A stretch of DNA of 46,187 nt, taken from the NCBI GenBank assembly GCA_012516125.1, contig JAAYXB010000001.1:1-46187 (forward strand), given 5' to 3'. Position numbers and translations under genes: made by a program. The stretch comes from Bacillota bacterium (GTDB lineage: Bacteria; Bacillota; SHA-98; UBA4971). Positions 44,038-46,187 of this stretch are shown in pieces. The notes under the pieces are model-generated. The model saw nothing but the letters and a program-made list of their open reading frames with translations, was not told the origin of the DNA and made no database searches. The first letter of the stretch is position 1. The number at the start of each line of letters is the position of its first letter.

Positions 44038-45381
44038 CTATGCTGTGCGACCGATCAGACTAGGATGCTTGCCTTTGTACGCCTCGCCGACCCTCTTCAT
44101 CCATGCGTTCACATATGGGGCGAGGTTGAACCCCGTATATTCAGTGATAGGATAGACAAGCCTCCTGATATTGAACTCAGAAATCTTCATCAGTACGTCT
44201 GGTAGTTGACTCGGGATGGACTTCCCTCCCTCAATCGTCTCAAACCTCACATTACCAAACTCACGTGGAGATTCTTTCAGGAACGACTTGACCTCTGCAG
44301 CGACTCTTCCGGTCGTAACAATGATGCCCCAGTCACCGCCATATCTCGCGACCCGAAACGCAAACGGGTAGGCATCACCGAGATCGAAGTCCCTGTCCTT
44401 CAGCTCAAAGAACACCTTTGTTCCCTGGAGATCAGTCATGATGTCTATTTCATCATCGCCGGCAGATCCACTCCACCTGATCTGCTCGGCAACTAGTCCG
44501 AATCTCCTCAGGAGTTCAGTGATCCATATCATCATCCACCTACTGCCGGACAGAAGCCTCCTTCCAAATTCGGACAGGACGTATATTTGCTCCACTATTT
44601 CCTCCCGAAACAACCGTCCGCAAGTCGCACAATGGAAGATATCTCCTACGCCAGCATCTAGTTGATCCCTGTCGTCGATGCTCACGATAAGATGCTGGTC
44701 CTTTCGGCACTTCACTAGATACTCTCGCCGGATGATGCCGGAAGACAGGAGTTGAGGAACGCCCTTGCCCCTAGCCTCCGAATCCGCGTCGACAGAGAGC
44801 GCCTTACCTCGCGCCTGTGCCAACGTAATAAGGAGATTTCGATTGTCATCATCTATGAGGGCGACGTACTTATCTGCTTCTTCCTCGGTGTAGTCAGGGG
44901 GAATACTCTCAAGAGGATCGACCTTACGTGGCGGCCCATACATGCGATCGAAGGCACCAAAATCAGGCTTCTCTTCGATCCAATCGAGACTCATCCCGCG
45001 CAATCGCCTTCCATCAATGACAACCTTAGAAGCCGTAGTAACAGCTTGACAAAAAGCATCGAGAGCTGACGTCGCAGCGCAATGGCGTACTTCGGTAGCG
45101 CGCAGCTTGCCCTTTGTCTCGTCAAGAATAAAGAAGCTGTCACCATGGAAGAACACGTCCCCCATCAAGAGGCGTCCTGACTCATCGTAGATGTAACGGC
45201 GACCAACTAACACAGATTCGCGGTCTAGCTGTGAAGCATCTACTCCTGCAATGCTACACGCTGCCCGGATCATAGAGTGGATCATGCCTTCGTAGCCGTG
45301 GTGAGCAAGCTTCGAGATGATTCCATTTAGCTCTCCCTGCTTGACCGAGACACTTGCAGCCTTACTCTCAGCAACAAACAC
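44038..45381 (-). CDS. Restriction endonuclease-like protein with zinc ribbon and PD-(D/E)XK domain
   Basis: This protein of about 447 residues has a nuclease core in its C-terminal half: GDDEIDIMTDLQGTKV, then FFELKDRDFDLGDAYPFAF and WGIIVTTGRVAAEVKSF, giving D313...E326-x-K328. A zinc knuckle CATCGRLF follows a winged-helix-like stretch (LLITLAQARGKAL, then GIIRREYLVKC) in the middle. The N-terminal ~150 residues are unrecognised. I choose GTG 45381 because AAGGAAGGGGGG is about six bases before it; an ATG 17 codons earlier has no ribosome site. It stands alone on the - strand in the defence island. Target DNA and partners are unknown. Confidence 0.65.
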   Translation of the reverse strand: MFVAESKAASVSVKQGELNGIISKLAHHGYEGMIHSMIRAACSIAGVDASQLDRESVLVGRRYIYDESGRLLMGDVFFHGDSFFILDETKGKLRATEVRHCAATSALDAFCQAVTTASKVVIDGRRLRGMSLDWIEEKPDFGAFDRMYGPPRKVDPLESIPPDYTEEEADKYVALIDDDNRNLLITLAQARGKALSVDADSEARGKGVPQLLSSGIIRREYLVKCRKDQHLIVSIDDRDQLDAGVGDIFHCATCGRLFREEIVEQIYVLSEFGRRLLSGSRWMMIWITELLRRFGLVAEQIRWSGSAGDDEIDIMTDLQGTKVFFELKDRDFDLGDAYPFAFRVARYGGDWGIIVTTGRVAAEVKSFLKESPREFGNVRFETIEGGKSIPSQLPDVLMKISEFNIRRLVYPITEYTGFNLAPYVNAWMKRVGEAYKGKHPSLIGRTA

Positions 45382-45670
45382 TGAATACCCCCCTTCCTTC
45401 GGTCTAGCCTCCCGTCCAACGGATTCGCGCATCAGTGAAGGCGCTCAGCGGTTCCGATAGAATTGCGGGCTCTGCTCCGTCCACTGATGGATACGCTTGT
45501 TGTTATGATTGAGGCCGTCAAGTCCCTTCCCCTGGTGCATGATCCGTCCCAGGGTAAAGCCAGGACTGGGTAGCGTCGACGGTTGGCAGGCTGTTATCCG
45601 CTCTGGTTGGATCCATCCTCTGCCCTGCATTCAGTCTTGTGGTCTCTCCCGCTCTATCCGAAAAACCCAT

Positions 45671-46041
45671 TTACGCTGCCGCTTCCTGCATCTTACCCTC
45701 GACATGGCACGCGCTCGCCCAGATAAAGCCGATCAACTCACAAGACACCGTGGTTACTGCTACGGTGGTATGCTTGCCGCGATGTAGAAGCTTCCGATAC
45801 TTGAGACATGTCGCTGTTCTGCCTCCGTCGAAACATGTATCACTTCAGGGTCGAGTCCCTCATGACGTTTACGGAACGTCTCCTTCACCGCCGGCTGGAA
45901 GCGGTAGGCGCAAGCTGCCTCCCCGAACACGAATCGGACGCCCTGATTCCCAGTCTTGCTGATCCCTCCGTGACGTGTACGCCTCCCACTCGAGTATTCT
46001 TTCGGCACCAAACCACTGTATGCCATCAGTTGTGCCTGACT
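45671..46041 (-). pseudogene. C-terminal part of a decayed IS110-family transposase
   Basis: LMAYSGLVPKEYSSGRRTRH, then GGISKTGNQGVRFVF and EAACAYRF match the second catalytic (Tnp_20-type) domain of IS110 transposases. A frameshift near 45780 moves the reading to TTVAVTTVSCELIGFIWASA, the usual C-terminus, ending at TAA near 45671. Upstream of 46041 the frame is also disturbed. The N-terminal DEDD part is not seen before the window edge. It is a remnant marking the right border of the defence island. Confidence 0.7.
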
Positions 46042-46187
46042 ACGAAGAGGGGTTTCGGAAACTGCTGGGACAGCCTGGATAGGATGAGGATTTGCAGGCA
46101 GAGTCGCCTTTTGTAGCGCTGCGAGGCATGTATGCCCAGCTAAGCAGAGGGTGTTTGCGACAGTTGATGTGGTTATGGATGGTTACG

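Noticed and set aside
1-46187. CRISPR arrays
   Set aside because: No set of regularly spaced identical repeats was found; the only clear repeats are two 85-bp copies and a CAGGCA run.

Overview
The window looks like a moderately GC-rich bacterial chromosome. It has strong AGGAGG-type ribosome sites, many GTG and TTG starts, an Mrp/NBP35 ATPase, a remnant of an ECF-type S component, and NarL-type two-component control of ABC-2 exporters. This suggests an anaerobic, possibly thermophilic, high-GC member of the Bacillota. That placement is inferred from gene content only; no rRNA or tRNA gene is visible. The left 21.9 kb reads mostly on the + strand as metabolic and regulatory genes with several gene remnants. 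The right 23.7 kb reads almost entirely on the - strand and is a defence island.

Region 1 (1-7060): a compact + strand operon. It has the tail of an unidentified gene, a cyclic 2,3-diphosphoglycerate synthetase-like protein, a three-gene FbpABC/AfuABC-type ABC importer (secreted binding protein, fused double permease, ATPase), and a phosphoglycerate mutase. The mutase is the most unusual metabolic gene here. It has every metal ligand of cofactor-independent phosphoglycerate mutase, but its sequence is circularly permuted: the C-terminal half of the usual enzyme comes first, joined by a short linker to the usual N-terminal half. Together the genes suggest import and handling of a phosphoglycerate-like phosphorylated compound. 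A 19-codon aldolase-like start follows as a remnant.

Region 2 (7061-21900): a long gene-poor stretch with hairpins leads to a CHASE4-HAMP-GGDEF-HD-GYP cyclic-di-GMP protein. Next is a cysteine-rich MerR regulator paired with an Mrp/NBP35 Fe-S carrier. A 2 kb graveyard of fused remnants follows: ECF S-component, L-cysteine desulfidase family, a broken transposase and a cut-off DinB-family gene. Then a histidine kinase and response regulator are divergent from an ABC-2 exporter operon. The kinase has a Gly/Ala-rich insertion in its ATP lid. A broken LacI regulator and a nitroreductase close the region.

Region 3 (22510-38722, - strand): a four-gene DISARM-like operon. In transcription order it encodes a SNF2 helicase (DrmD-like), a 1.78-kilo-residue N6-adenine methyltransferase (DrmMI-like), a 1801-residue DEAD helicase with DUF1998 region and C-terminal Vsr/DUF559-like nuclease domain (a DrmA+DrmB-like fusion), and an unrecognised 628-residue protein. 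That last protein combines a catalytically broken HD-like region with a C-terminal EFD...ETK nuclease-like motif. No phospholipase-D DrmC is present. This architecture is the best candidate for an undescribed defence system.

Region 4 (39194-46187, - strand): more defence and mobile material. It holds an MqsR-like toxin with a zinc-finger/HTH/Panacea antitoxin, a small zinc-ribbon protein between two 85-bp direct repeats, two stand-alone PD-(D/E)XK restriction-like proteins, an hsdM fragment cut by a decayed ISLre2 transposase, and a decayed IS110 transposase at the right edge.
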